A stretch of DNA of 55,989 bases from Methylobacter sp. (GTDB taxonomy: Bacteria > Pseudomonadota > Gammaproteobacteria > Methylococcales > Methylomonadaceae). A model generated the notes under the pieces. It worked only from the letters and a program-made list of their open reading frames with translations. It searched no databases and had not been told where the DNA came from. Both the position numbers and the translations under genes were made by a program. The stretch covers positions 1 to 55,989 of the forward strand of contig JAURZV010000088.1 of NCBI GenBank assembly GCA_030653175.1, read 5' to 3'. Of the stretch, positions 1-9,262 are shown one piece after another. The first letter of the stretch is position 1. Each line of letters starts with the position of its first letter.

Positions 1-56
1 AAATCAAGATTTGATTCTTGCGTCGGTTCGTAAGCAATAACCGTATTCGCTCATAA

Positions 57-207
57 CTAGGAGGCTGTCGGATTATAGCATACAAAAATTAGTAAGCCAT
101 TGAAATAATTTAATAATTATTTTTCTAATGAAAAACAATAAGAAATTAATATCATTTAAAATCAATATATTAGGTTAATGTAATTTCTAAATCCGACAGC
201 CTCCTAG
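57..207. repeat. MITE-like element with 18-bp terminal inverted repeats
   Basis: A 151-bp AT-rich non-coding stretch is bounded by the perfect inverted repeat CTAGGAGGCTGTCGGATT (57-74) and its reverse complement (190-207). The outermost four bases are the palindrome CTAG, which could be a target duplication of the YTAR kind made by IS5-group transposases. No transposase is present, so this looks like a non-autonomous derivative mobilised in trans. The family assignment is a guess. The rest of 1-301 shows nothing recognisable. Confidence 0.65.
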
Positions 208-301
208 TTTTATCAACACTCGGATCAAAAAAAGGGGGCAGATACTGTGAGGTCAATGCTGTTAACTTAAGCCAACAGTATTGCTCTTCACTTTATCCCC
301 A

Positions 302-985
302 TTACCGCTCCGATTCTTTCTTAGCAACCTTATCCCGCAAATAAACCGGCATGGCCTGTTCGACGGCAACGGCCAAGCCCTGCTCGAAACCTCGCGCGCC
401 TAAACGGGCAATAGCACCGGCTCTGGGCAGCATATCGGCTTTATAGCGACTGACGAGTCCTGACAGGCGGGCCGTCAATTCCCGGTTATAAACACTCCAG
501 CCTGAGCCGATGCCCACGCCGGTCAGATCGGGAAACTCAACCGCGTCCGCCGGAGTCACGGTTTCTTCGCCGATCAGTTCGGCATAGCCTTGGGCATCGC
601 GCCGATAAACGCCCCAGAAAATCTCCCCCATCCGCGCATCCATCGCGACAAAGGCGACATTCTCATCATTGTTATCGAAAAAATCCTGGGCTATGGCCGC
701 CAGGGTAGACACGGGGACGACCGGCAAATCGGCGCCCAAGGCGATACCCTGAATTACGCCGGTGGCGATACGTACACCGGTAAACGAGCCGGGGCCGCGA
801 CTGAACGCCAACGCATCAAGCTGTTGCGGCTTTAAGCCCGCCTCCATCATTAATGAATCGATCATCGGTAAAATCAGCTTGGTATGTTCTTTGGGAGCCA
901 GTTCATAACGTTCGAACACCTCGCCATCAATAAACAGCGCTGCCGAGCAGGCTTCGGTCGATGTTTCTACTGCCAGTAATTTCAT
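302..985 (-). CDS. tsaB: tRNA threonylcarbamoyladenosine biosynthesis protein TsaB
   Basis: TsaB is the scaffold partner of TsaD in the cytoplasmic complex (with TsaE) that transfers threonylcarbamoyl to A37 of ANN-decoding tRNAs. The 227-residue protein begins with the ASKHA-fold strand MKLLAVETST and carries the family signature RGPGSFTGVR near residues 63-72; length is normal. It lies upstream of yoaA on the same strand in reading order yoaA then tsaB, an adjacency also known in E. coli (yoaA-yeaZ). The 157-bp gap to yoaA suggests either a shared transcript or an own promoter. Nothing appears damaged. Confidence 0.95.
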   Translation of the reverse strand: MKLLAVETSTEACSAALFIDGEVFERYELAPKEHTKLILPMIDSLMMEAGLKPQQLDALAFSRGPGSFTGVRIATGVIQGIALGADLPVVPVSTLAAIAQDFFDNNDENVAFVAMDARMGEIFWGVYRRDAQGYAELIGEETVTPADAVEFPDLTGVGIGSGWSVYNRELTARLSGLVSRYKADMLPRAGAIARLGARGFEQGLAVAVEQAMPVYLRDKVAKKESER

Positions 986-1142
986 TATTCGATCTCTAAT
1001 TGGTAATTAACTTAGCGGATGCTGATTTTATGACGTTGATACGTAGGGCACGCCCTACGGGGAACAGCTGCGAGGGAACAAAACAGGTGCATCTCTAAAT
1101 TTTTATTCGCGCTCATCAGCCAAAATCCGCGTTATCCGCGTT

Positions 1143-3080
1143 CTATTTCTCTAACGTCTCTTCCTGAAAAAACGCCCGTACTTCTTCTATATCGCGGGTA
1201 CGCTTCATCGCCGGTACGCTGTCTAAAAATATCTGGCCGTATGATTTCTTTAACAATCTGGGATCGCATACCATCAATACGCCCCGATCCGTTACGTCGC
1301 GAATCAAACGGCCTATGCCCTGTCTCAACGCAATCACGGCGGTGGGCAGTTGGTATTCGAAAAACGAGTTCCGTCCCTGTTTGGTCATCGCGTCCAATCG
1401 CGCTTTTAACACTGGATCGCCGGGCGATGCGAAAGGCAGCTTGTCGATAATGACGCAGGACAAGGCCTCACCCCTGACGTCCACGCCTTCCCAAAAACTT
1501 GACGTACCCAACAATACGGCATTGCCCGCCGCTTTAAACTGCTCCAGCAACAAGGCCTTGGGACGACTGCCCTGAATCAGCAACGGAAAATCTATTTTTT
1601 TCTCCAGCAATTCAGCCGCCTGTTTGAGCGCGCGATGACTGGTAAACAGGAAAAACGCCCTGCCCTTGCTGGCCTGCAATACCGGCACCGCAAACTCGAC
1701 GATACGCGGGATGAATTCGGGATCATTGGGCTGCGGCAAGCCTTTCGGGTGATAAAACAGCGATTGGTGGGCATAATCGAAAGGACTGCCCCAACTTTCG
1801 CTGGTCGCATTGTTCAGCCCCAGGTTATTAGCGAAATGATCGAACTTGTTCGCCACACTTAAGGTCGCCGAGGTAAAAATCCACGCCGCCTGATGTTGTT
1901 GCATGAAGGAACGGAATTCCGCGGCAATATCCAGCGGCGTCCTGCTCAAGGTAAAGGTGTTTTTATAGGTTTCGTACCAGCGTATCCACTTGCCGCTGTT
2001 GTCTTCGAGGATGATTTTTAACTGTTGCACCAGTTCGTCGGCGCGTTTAAAACACGAGTCCAGGCCTTTGGTTTTGACCGATGCCAGCTCCAGTTGATCG
2101 GACAAGCGCTGTAACTGGTCTTTAACCGCAGTCAATGCTCCGGCGATTTTGGGATTGTTTTCGATGTCCTGCCAATCGCCCCGTTTAAGCTCAATGCCGA
2201 ACGCCAGCCTCAAATCCTTAACCTCATGTTCAAGGTCTTCGCAGGCGGTACGCAACGCAGGCATGTCGGTTGCGTCTTTAAAATATTCCATCAACGCGTC
2301 TTTCGTCAGATCGTTCAGCTGTTTGGCGCTGACGGTAATGCCTAAAAAATTGGAGGCGGTATCAGCCAGTTGGTGCGCCTCGTCGATAATAACCACCTCG
2401 GCATCGGGCAACAACTCGCCGAAACCGCTGTCGCGTATCGACCAGTCGGCGCACAGCAAATGATGGTTAACCACCAGAATCTCGCTTTCCTGCGCTTTTT
2501 TCCTGGCCTTGACCAGGAAGCAGTCGGCGTAATCCGGGCAATCCTGGCCCAGACAATTATCCAATGACGAAGTCGCCTGATACCAGACCGGGTCGGCTTC
2601 GGCGACTTCGGACATTTCCGAGGTGTCGCCGGTTTTGGTACGCTTCGACCAGGATTGGATTTTTGCCAGGGCAACGGCATCTTCCTTGCTAAAACCCAGC
2701 GTGGAAGTTAACGCATTTTTCAGCCGATAGGTGCATAGATAATTGCTGCGGCCTTTTAACAGCGCGGCAATAAACGGTGTTTTGATCGCCTTGCGGATCA
2801 CCGGCAAATCCTTGTTAAACAGCTGATCCTGAAGATTTTTGGTGCCGGTCGAGATAATGACTTTTTTGCCGGATAAAATGGCGGGCACCAAATAGGCAAA
2901 AGTCTTGCCGGTTCCGGTTCCGGCTTCGGCGATTAAATGCTGGTTTGCTTCGATAGCATGGGCAATCGCTTCAGCCATTTCAAGCTGGGCGGCCCGTGGC
3001 TGATAGCCTGGAATGACTTCTGCCAACCCGCCGTCACTACCGAAAAATGCTTCTAGTTCTGTCAATTGAGTCTCTTGCAC
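1143..3080 (-). CDS. yoaA: ATP-dependent DNA helicase, DinG/YoaA type (iron-sulfur, XPD-like)
   Basis: A superfamily 2 helicase of the XPD/DinG class, expected to unwind damaged or structured DNA 5'-3'; E. coli YoaA acts with the clamp-loader chi subunit at blocked forks. At 645 residues it matches YoaA (about 636) better than DinG (about 716). Walker A AGTGTGKT is near residue 53 and the DEAH box near 233. Four cysteines, C116, C176, C181 and C187, have the spacing of the XPD-type 4Fe-4S cluster. A QGIGRLIR-type motif VI is near the C-terminus. It is followed by tsaB on the same strand. Confidence 0.93.
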   Translation of the reverse strand: MQETQLTELEAFFGSDGGLAEVIPGYQPRAAQLEMAEAIAHAIEANQHLIAEAGTGTGKTFAYLVPAILSGKKVIISTGTKNLQDQLFNKDLPVIRKAIKTPFIAALLKGRSNYLCTYRLKNALTSTLGFSKEDAVALAKIQSWSKRTKTGDTSEMSEVAEADPVWYQATSSLDNCLGQDCPDYADCFLVKARKKAQESEILVVNHHLLCADWSIRDSGFGELLPDAEVVIIDEAHQLADTASNFLGITVSAKQLNDLTKDALMEYFKDATDMPALRTACEDLEHEVKDLRLAFGIELKRGDWQDIENNPKIAGALTAVKDQLQRLSDQLELASVKTKGLDSCFKRADELVQQLKIILEDNSGKWIRWYETYKNTFTLSRTPLDIAAEFRSFMQQHQAAWIFTSATLSVANKFDHFANNLGLNNATSESWGSPFDYAHQSLFYHPKGLPQPNDPEFIPRIVEFAVPVLQASKGRAFFLFTSHRALKQAAELLEKKIDFPLLIQGSRPKALLLEQFKAAGNAVLLGTSSFWEGVDVRGEALSCVIIDKLPFASPGDPVLKARLDAMTKQGRNSFFEYQLPTAVIALRQGIGRLIRDVTDRGVLMVCDPRLLKKSYGQIFLDSVPAMKRTRDIEEVRAFFQEETLEK

Positions 3081-3303
3081 TACTTTTTATTTACTATTTC
3101 AAATTCAACCGACAAATGCAGTTCATTTTTCGACTGAATTGAAAAAAGCCGACCAAGCAACAAAGATACCAGATTGAGATTTTAAAGATAGTGGCTCGGG
3201 TATCTAAATCTATACTGATCAAGTAGACCGATAATATACCCGAAAAAAAGACCCAATAGCTGTTAGAATTGAAACTTTTAAACAGTATTCTTGATGTTAA
3301 ATA

Positions 3304-4359
3304 ATGATAATCGATAGCATAACATTTCTCCCCAAATACGATGCCACTTTGGAACAAAATGCAGAATATCTTCGGCAAATACTTCCTCTCATGTCAAAGA
3401 ATAAAATTGCTGCCGATCCTCTTAACTTTGCAATTTTCTATGAATATATTATTGGTAGAAATATTCGCTTAAACAACGAACTGGATGAACTGCTTGGAAA
3501 ACAGACTGTTTTTACGTCTGAATTAAGCATTCAACTCTTTAAAAAACATATTTGCGATACTTCGATCAACTCCCTGGATAAAATAAATCACACCCTGTTA
3601 CAGCTTATTAATAAAACAAGCGAAGCCATAGACACTACGGGTGAAAAAGCCAGTGCGGCGACATTACACTTCCAGAACCAAAGTAAGAAGCTGGAAAACA
3701 ACCAAGGCCTATCTGAAATCAAAGCAGTCTTAGCCGAAATCATCGCGGAAACTCAAGATCTTGCCGAAACCAGCAAGACGCTACAAGTACAACTGGATGA
3801 AAGTAAAAAAGAAATGCAGTTGCTGCGCCAGGAACTTGCACAGGCACGAGAAACGGCGAAAACTGATGCCCTGACAGGTCTCTTTAATCGCCGGGCTTTT
3901 GATCAAAAACTGAATGAATGCATTGGAACTCATAAACAAAACAATTTTGAACTTTGCTTGCTTATTTTAGACATTGATCATTTCAAACAAGTCAATGATA
4001 CGTTTGGCCACCAAGCGGGAGATAGTGTACTCCGTTATGCCGCTAATCTGATTAAGCAACATATTGCCAAACATCATTGTGCGGCACGCTATGGTGGTGA
4101 AGAAATGGCCATCATCATGCCCAATACACCGTTTAACAAAGCCATGGAAATTGCCGAAAAAATAAGAAGTTCATTAGCCCAGCATCCTTTAAAACGTAAG
4201 AACAGCAAAGAATCGATAGGAAAGGTGACCCTTTCTATCGGTGTCTCCAGTTTTAAAATAAACGACTCGATAGAAAGCTTGATCGAGCGCGCGGACAAGG
4301 CAATGTACCAAGCTAAAGATAACGGCAGAAATCAGGTAATGGCTGAAAACTTTATCTAA
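3304..4359 (+). CDS. diguanylate cyclase with variant GGEEM active-site motif
   Basis: A soluble 351-residue protein predicted to make cyclic di-GMP. Residues 1-150 form an alpha-helical N-terminal domain found ahead of GGDEF in PleD-like cytoplasmic cyclases. A likely coiled coil spans 155-185 (QLDESKKEMQLLRQELAQAR), and the GGDEF domain spans about 187-345, with the DALTGLFNRRAF start and the metal-binding DIDHFK. The A-site reads GGEEM instead of GGEEF/GGDEF, and the RxxD inhibitory site five residues upstream is absent (KHHC). Phe is the rule at this position, so activity is likely but unproven. It is a monocistronic gene between yoaA and a membrane protein. The signal sensed is unknown. 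Confidence 0.88.
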   Translation: MIIDSITFLPKYDATLEQNAEYLRQILPLMSKNKIAADPLNFAIFYEYIIGRNIRLNNELDELLGKQTVFTSELSIQLFKKHICDTSINSLDKINHTLLQLINKTSEAIDTTGEKASAATLHFQNQSKKLENNQGLSEIKAVLAEIIAETQDLAETSKTLQVQLDESKKEMQLLRQELAQARETAKTDALTGLFNRRAFDQKLNECIGTHKQNNFELCLLILDIDHFKQVNDTFGHQAGDSVLRYAANLIKQHIAKHHCAARYGGEEMAIIMPNTPFNKAMEIAEKIRSSLAQHPLKRKNSKESIGKVTLSIGVSSFKINDSIESLIERADKAMYQAKDNGRNQVMAENFI

Positions 4360-4464
4360 GACATGAACATTTAGGGTTAGGCGTAGCATAGCCCTAAATG
4401 TGCTTCCTGATCAGTTCCGATGCTGAATGACAATATTGCACTTATGAGTTGAATCTAAGAAATT

Positions 4465-4932
4465 ATGAAAAAAACCCTGCTTTCGCTTTTAGCTATCTTC
4501 CTGATTATTGAGGAGTGGCTTTGGGATTTACTGACGGCATTTGGGCGCTCATTATCCCAATGGCTGAATCTGCAACAATTTGAACAATGGCTCAGTCAGA
4601 CGACTGCGACCATGGCTCTGGTGGCGTTTAGTATTCCGATACTGATTGTTACGCCGATCAATCTCGCGGCATTTGGATTGCTGGCAAAAGGATTGATTCT
4701 GCAAGGCATCCTGGTAGAAGTGTTGGCAAAATTACTCGGCACTTTGCTGGTAGCCAGAGTGTTTGCGCTGACCAAACCGCAGCTATTAACCTTTACCTTC
4801 CTGAGGGTCACTTACACCACCATCACTGGCTGGCTGCAATGGGCGCATGCAAAAATCACCGAAACTACCGTCTATCGCTGGGCGAAGCAATTGAAAGATA
4901 AAGCCAAGGGCAAGCCCATCAAGCGTGAATGA
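4465..4932 (+). CDS. small integral membrane protein of unknown function
   Basis: I do not recognise a characterised family. The 155-residue product has a hydrophobic N-terminal helix (residues 2-18), then a long hydrophobic stretch with two or more membrane segments between about 45 and 100, including IPILIVTPINLAAFGLLAKG. The C-terminal tail is lysine-rich (KQLKDKAKGKPIKRE) and probably cytoplasmic. The ATG is the first in frame and lies 105 bp after the cyclase stop. Codon use matches its neighbours, so it is probably a real gene. No partner is evident. Confidence 0.7.
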   Translation: MKKTLLSLLAIFLIIEEWLWDLLTAFGRSLSQWLNLQQFEQWLSQTTATMALVAFSIPILIVTPINLAAFGLLAKGLILQGILVEVLAKLLGTLLVARVFALTKPQLLTFTFLRVTYTTITGWLQWAHAKITETTVYRWAKQLKDKAKGKPIKRE

Positions 4933-5573
4933 TGGGTTTTGTATCTTGGCTTTAGTCTTAGTCCTTCAATTACTGCAATAATCCTAAAAAAATCAGTTAA
5001 CCAAAGTATTGTGAATTGAAATACCTGAATGACTTGCTTTGAGCCATGGTATTGCCGGCCAAAGTTATTCACCTAAATGGTGCGGACATTGTAGGGGCGA
5101 CCGGCCGGTCGCCCCTACGGCGGCAGCTCGGGAATATCAAATCCAACTGATTTTTAGGATAATCCGACCTGTTAATAAGGTCCCTGCCGCTACTTTAACT
5201 CCGTGGGTCAGCAAGGTCCGTAAATATTTACGCTATTTATTTAAGATTAGTTTTTCCTCCTGAATTCTAAAATAAAACCAAGGATTGGCAGGTAGATTGC
5301 GGTTAAAATCTTTCTCCTCTGCTTAACGGTACTGCAAAACCGGCTGCTAAGTGTTTCTACTAATTTAACGAGCCGCTTATTTTCTGTATCCTCCGGCTGT
5401 TGCCACCGTCACAGTTCGGGCTTTTCTTTAGGTAAAGAAAAACCCGAACACCGCATTGACTAATCATTACCACCAGCAAACCACGCGACTCCGATTAACA
5501 CACGTTGCAAAAACTATGGTACAAAGTCGCATATTACAATATGCTAATATCAACTGAATTGAGGGAAGTCCAG
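4933..5573. other. 640-bp intergenic stretch without convincing gene
   Basis: Apart from the palindrome at 5091-5118, there is a second hairpin at 5414-5449, GTTCGGGCTTTTCTTT with a 4-nt loop and a one-mismatch complement. No open frame here has protein-like composition or a ribosome-binding site. The promoter of the multicopper oxidase gene must lie in the last 100 bp. Confidence 0.6.
5091..5118. repeat. perfect 28-bp palindrome (GTAGGGGCGACCGG half site)
   Basis: GTAGGGGCGACCGG is followed directly by its reverse complement. A near-identical copy lies at 14758-14783 between rraA and trhP, so this is a dispersed REP-type repeat rather than a local regulatory site. It could fold into a strong hairpin in either transcript. 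Confidence 0.8.
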
Positions 5574-7205
5574 ATGAAAACCACGACTAATTTGCAACGC
5601 CGCAAGCTATTAAAATATACCGCAATTGGTATCGCCGGAGCGATCACTTACCCGAGCTGGGCGCAGACGGGCGGATTTGTCAGAGTCAATACGCCGTCTG
5701 CCGATTTTCTCCCTGATGTTGAAGTTGAACTGACCATGAATACGGCTGATGTAGCTATTTTAAATGGCGAAAAAACCCGCGTCTGGAAAATTACCGGCAA
5801 GGTTATAACAGGTTCTGCAGGTGTACTTGATAATAATGAAGGCACCTATCTGGCGCCCTCCCTGCGTTTTAAAAAAGGCCAGAAAGTCAGGCTGATTCTT
5901 AATAATAATTTACCGGCGCAATCGATTCTGCATTGGCATGGACTGCATGTACCCGCCAACATGGATGGCAATCCCATGTATGCGATCAATCAGGGCGAAA
6001 CCTATGTGTATGAATTTGAGATACTCAACCGGGCGGGGACCTATTTTTATCATGCCCATACCCACAGCGTCACCGCCAGACAAGTCTATTCCGGTTTGGC
6101 GGGTTTATTAATCGTTACTGATGATCAGGAACAGGCATTGAATTTACCGAGTGGCAATCTAGACGTCCCTCTGGTGATTCAGGATCGCAGTTTCGACGGT
6201 CAAAACCAACTGGTTTATTCGGCGCACATGATGCAACGCATGCAGGGCTTTCTAGGCGACCAGATCCTGGTTAACGGTCGGCCTGATTTTGTGTTGCCGG
6301 TCGCAACGCGCGCTTATCGGCTCCGGCTGGTCAATGGCTCTAATTCCCGTATTTATAAATTGGCCTGGGATGACGGCACCCCCATCACCGTAATAGGTGT
6401 TGACGGCGGTTTGCTGGCAACTCCCGAGCAACATCCTTATGTCATGCTCGCGCCGGGGGAAAGACTGGAAGCATGGATGGACTTTAGCGGACGGGCGGTA
6501 GGCACCGAACTGACCTTGCGCAGCCTTCAGTTTGATGTTGCTACGCATGGCGGCATGGGTATGATGGGCGGGGGCATGATGGGAGGACGCGGACACCGGG
6601 GTATGATGGGAGGTGGAATGATGGGAGGCGGCATGATGTCCGTCAGTACCTTGCCTTCAGGATCGGACTACCCGATCTTAAAAATCCGGGTCGCTAAAAA
6701 GGAACAAGGCGACAACACTTTGCCAAAGGCTCTAACCCCCATCACCGCATTGCAGGTCAAGAATGCTGCCAATGCGGCCAATCCCAGAACCATCGCCTTA
6801 TCCATGCAGCACATGTCTGCCCTGCTAAATGGTCGTTCTTATAAGATGAACGACGTTCAGCCGGACGAAATTATCCCGGTTAACAGCCTGCAATTAATAG
6901 AGTTCGATAATGGTTTTGACGGCGGTATGCATGGCATGATGATGAATATGCCGCATCCGATGCATTTACATGGCGAACAGTTCCAGATCGTCAAGCGGGA
7001 AGTGAATTCGCGTTCCAGCGATAGCTATGCCACCGTTTCGTCAGGGTTTATAGATGGCGGCTGGAAAGATACGGTTCTGGTGATGCCGGGCGAAAAGGTC
7101 ACGATCTTAAAACCGTTTAATGATTTTAAAGGCCTGTTCATGTACCACTGCCACAATCTGGAACACGAGGATATGGGCATGATGAGGGATTTTCTTATTA
7201 AATAA
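5574..7205 (+). CDS. Tat-exported multicopper oxidase with Met-rich insert (CueO/CopA-like)
   Basis: A periplasmic laccase-type oxidase, probably oxidising Cu(I) or another metal or organic donor with O2. The start chosen is the ATG at 5574 after GAGGGA; an upstream in-frame extension to 5505 lacks a site. The twin-arginine signal RRKLLKYTAIGIAGA with SWA cleavage is at residues 9-33. Copper ligands are complete: HWHGLHVP (about 120), HAHTH (about 160), HPMHLHGEQF (about 461) and HCHNLEHEDMGM (about 525, with the T1 Cys of HCH). A Met/Gly-rich loop (about 325-356, repeated GMMGG) resembles the Cu(I)-binding insert of CueO. No copper regulator or copB neighbour is visible. Confidence 0.92.
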   Translation: MKTTTNLQRRKLLKYTAIGIAGAITYPSWAQTGGFVRVNTPSADFLPDVEVELTMNTADVAILNGEKTRVWKITGKVITGSAGVLDNNEGTYLAPSLRFKKGQKVRLILNNNLPAQSILHWHGLHVPANMDGNPMYAINQGETYVYEFEILNRAGTYFYHAHTHSVTARQVYSGLAGLLIVTDDQEQALNLPSGNLDVPLVIQDRSFDGQNQLVYSAHMMQRMQGFLGDQILVNGRPDFVLPVATRAYRLRLVNGSNSRIYKLAWDDGTPITVIGVDGGLLATPEQHPYVMLAPGERLEAWMDFSGRAVGTELTLRSLQFDVATHGGMGMMGGGMMGGRGHRGMMGGGMMGGGMMSVSTLPSGSDYPILKIRVAKKEQGDNTLPKALTPITALQVKNAANAANPRTIALSMQHMSALLNGRSYKMNDVQPDEIIPVNSLQLIEFDNGFDGGMHGMMMNMPHPMHLHGEQFQIVKREVNSRSSDSYATVSSGFIDGGWKDTVLVMPGEKVTILKPFNDFKGLFMYHCHNLEHEDMGMMRDFLIK

Positions 7206-7317
7206 AATCCAAATCGCGCTATGGACGGCGCGTCCTTTTGTGCGGCGGGAAATAAGTTACGCGTGTTACGTAAAGGATGAATGATGAGTTTTATTCATAT
7301 CCTCATAGTTTAAAATC

Positions 7318-7863
7318 ATGCCTGATACGTCAAGACTGTTCTTTGCCTTATGGCCTGACGATGAAACCCGGCAAGCACTGGCGCGCTTGAGTCAGTCCGT
7401 CGCAGATCAAGGACTCAAATGGGTGCGGTCGCACAATCTCCATGTAACACTGGTGTTTTTGGGGTATGTTGGAGCAGAGACCGAATCATTGATTAAACAG
7501 TCCGTCGCCGATATTACTACTCAACCTTTCACATTGACCTTTGACAGCTTAAGTTACTGGAGTAAACCCAAAATTTTATGCCTGACCTGTCGGCAACCAG
7601 TACCGGAGCCGGCGATAATGATGGCATCCATGTTGCAGACCGCAGCGGCAAACTGCGGTCTGCATACTGACACCAGGCCTTATACCCCTCATATTACTCT
7701 GGCCCGGCATGTCCGGTATTTGCCGGATATAAAAATTGAGCCGATAGTCTGGCGCGCCGAAGCATTCTGCCTAATTGAATCCTGTAGTGAGCCGGATGGC
7801 GTCTGTTATAAAGTGATACAGCAATGGCCTTTTATCAAGCCAACCGTTAATCCGGATCAATGA
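7318..7863 (+). CDS. thpR: RNA 2',3'-cyclic phosphodiesterase (2H family, LigT)
   Basis: ThpR hydrolyses 2',3'-cyclic phosphate ends of RNA and can reversibly join tRNA halves in vitro. The 181-residue protein has both catalytic HxTx motifs of the 2H superfamily, HVTL at 42-45 and HITL at 125-128, and the usual MPDTSRLFFALWP beginning. Its 3' end overlaps that of xseA by 17 bp in convergent orientation, so transcription of one may affect the other. A short spacer separates it from the oxidase gene. Nothing is odd about length or composition. Confidence 0.92.
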   Translation: MPDTSRLFFALWPDDETRQALARLSQSVADQGLKWVRSHNLHVTLVFLGYVGAETESLIKQSVADITTQPFTLTFDSLSYWSKPKILCLTCRQPVPEPAIMMASMLQTAAANCGLHTDTRPYTPHITLARHVRYLPDIKIEPIVWRAEAFCLIESCSEPDGVCYKVIQQWPFIKPTVNPDQ

Positions 7864-9211
7864 CTTTAATTTGGCTGGTGAATCGGCCTTGCGCGAGGCG
7901 GGTTTGCATCATATCTCCCAACTTAAGTTGTTCGGTGGAGCGGATGATTTCCCCGGAAGACGGGTTGATTGTCATCGTATAACCCCGGTTTAACGTTGCC
8001 AGGGGACTAACCGCATGCAGGGTTTGACTGGAATTTAATAAACGCTGATTGAGCTGTTCCAACTTATGTGCGGTTGCGGAAATCAGGCGATTAGTCAAAT
8101 AGTCTTGTCGTTGTTTATGGCTGTTTATGGTTATCGCAGGATTATGTTGCCATAACTTAGCCTTTTTTGCTTCGACAATGCCGGTTATATGACGAAGCTT
8201 TGTATGCATGGCGTGATTAAGTCTAGCCTCAAGTTCATCCATGCGCCGCGCATTTCCAGCCAGCTTCTGACCGGGATGTTGCTGTTGCAGGCGCTTGGTC
8301 AGCCAGTCCAGGGTTTGCTGTTTTTGGTTCAGCTTTCGTTGCAGTTGTTGTTGCAGCCGCGATTCCAGATACATGAATCGCGACAGCCATTGCTGCTGAT
8401 CGGGGCTGGCGTGTTCTGCGGCCGCAGAAGGCGTGGCCGCGCGCAGATCGGCGACAAAATCGGCAATGGTAAAATCGGTTTCGTGCCCGATGCCTGAAAT
8501 TATCGGAATTTCGCTGTCATATATGGCTCTGGCAACGAGCTCTTCATTGAATGCCCAAAGATCTTCCAGCGACCCTCCGCCCCGTCCGAGAATGATAACG
8601 TCGCAGTGCTTATGTCGATTGGCGGTAACTATCGCCTTGGCAATTTCATGTTTTGCGTTATCGCCCTGCACGGAAACCGGGTAAATAATCACCGGTATCG
8701 CTGCAAAACGTCTTTGCAGCACGGTCAGTATGTCTCTGATAGCAGCGCCTGACGGCGAAGTAATAACGCCAATTGCTCTTGGCAGTGTAGGCAAAGCTTG
8801 TTTGTGGACGGCATCGAACAGCCCTTGTTCCGATAGTTTCAGCTTTAACGCATCAAACGCCCTGCGCAAAGCCCCATCACCGGCTTCTTCAATATGTTCG
8901 ACGATAAGCTGGTAATCTCCTCTGGGCTCGTACAGGCTGACTTGCGCCTTGACGATAACCTGCTTGCCGTTTTCCGGCTTAAACGCCAACCGGCGCTGCT
9001 GAGTACGAAACATGGCGCAACGTACCTGAGCATTAGCGTCCTTCAGCGAAAAATACATGTGTCCGGAAGCAGGGGTACTTAAATTGGATAACTCGCCTTC
9101 AACCAGAACAGACAGAAAATGTTCGGCGAGTAATTGACTGGTTTTGCGGTTAAGCTGAGTAACGGTGATAATGTTGCGTCGTATAGAAGCAGAAGTGGTG
9201 ATTATAGTCAT
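7847..9211 (-). CDS. xseA: exodeoxyribonuclease VII large subunit
   Basis: XseA is the catalytic and DNA-binding subunit of ExoVII, which degrades single-stranded DNA from both ends together with XseB. The 454-residue protein has the N-terminal OB fold (about 14-110, ITVTQLN, GELSN, GHMYFSLKD), then the conserved catalytic core with GAAIRDIL, GRGGGSLEDLWAFN and GHETDFTIADFVADLRAATPSAAAE split over about 150-275, followed by a coiled-coil stalk rich in Q, L and K. Length matches the family. The partner xseB is not in this window. Confidence 0.95.
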   Translation of the reverse strand: MTIITTSASIRRNIITVTQLNRKTSQLLAEHFLSVLVEGELSNLSTPASGHMYFSLKDANAQVRCAMFRTQQRRLAFKPENGKQVIVKAQVSLYEPRGDYQLIVEHIEEAGDGALRRAFDALKLKLSEQGLFDAVHKQALPTLPRAIGVITSPSGAAIRDILTVLQRRFAAIPVIIYPVSVQGDNAKHEIAKAIVTANRHKHCDVIILGRGGGSLEDLWAFNEELVARAIYDSEIPIISGIGHETDFTIADFVADLRAATPSAAAEHASPDQQQWLSRFMYLESRLQQQLQRKLNQKQQTLDWLTKRLQQQHPGQKLAGNARRMDELEARLNHAMHTKLRHITGIVEAKKAKLWQHNPAITINSHKQRQDYLTNRLISATAHKLEQLNQRLLNSSQTLHAVSPLATLNRGYTMTINPSSGEIIRSTEQLKLGDMMQTRLAQGRFTSQIKVIDPD

Positions 9212-9262
9212 TGCTTTGCGCGAGTTGAGAGTGAGAGTGAGTTTGTTATTAGAAGCTTACCC

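Noticed and set aside
5039-5263. 74-codon frame ahead of the multicopper oxidase
   Set aside because: Contains the palindromic repeat and has no ribosome site or protein-like pattern.
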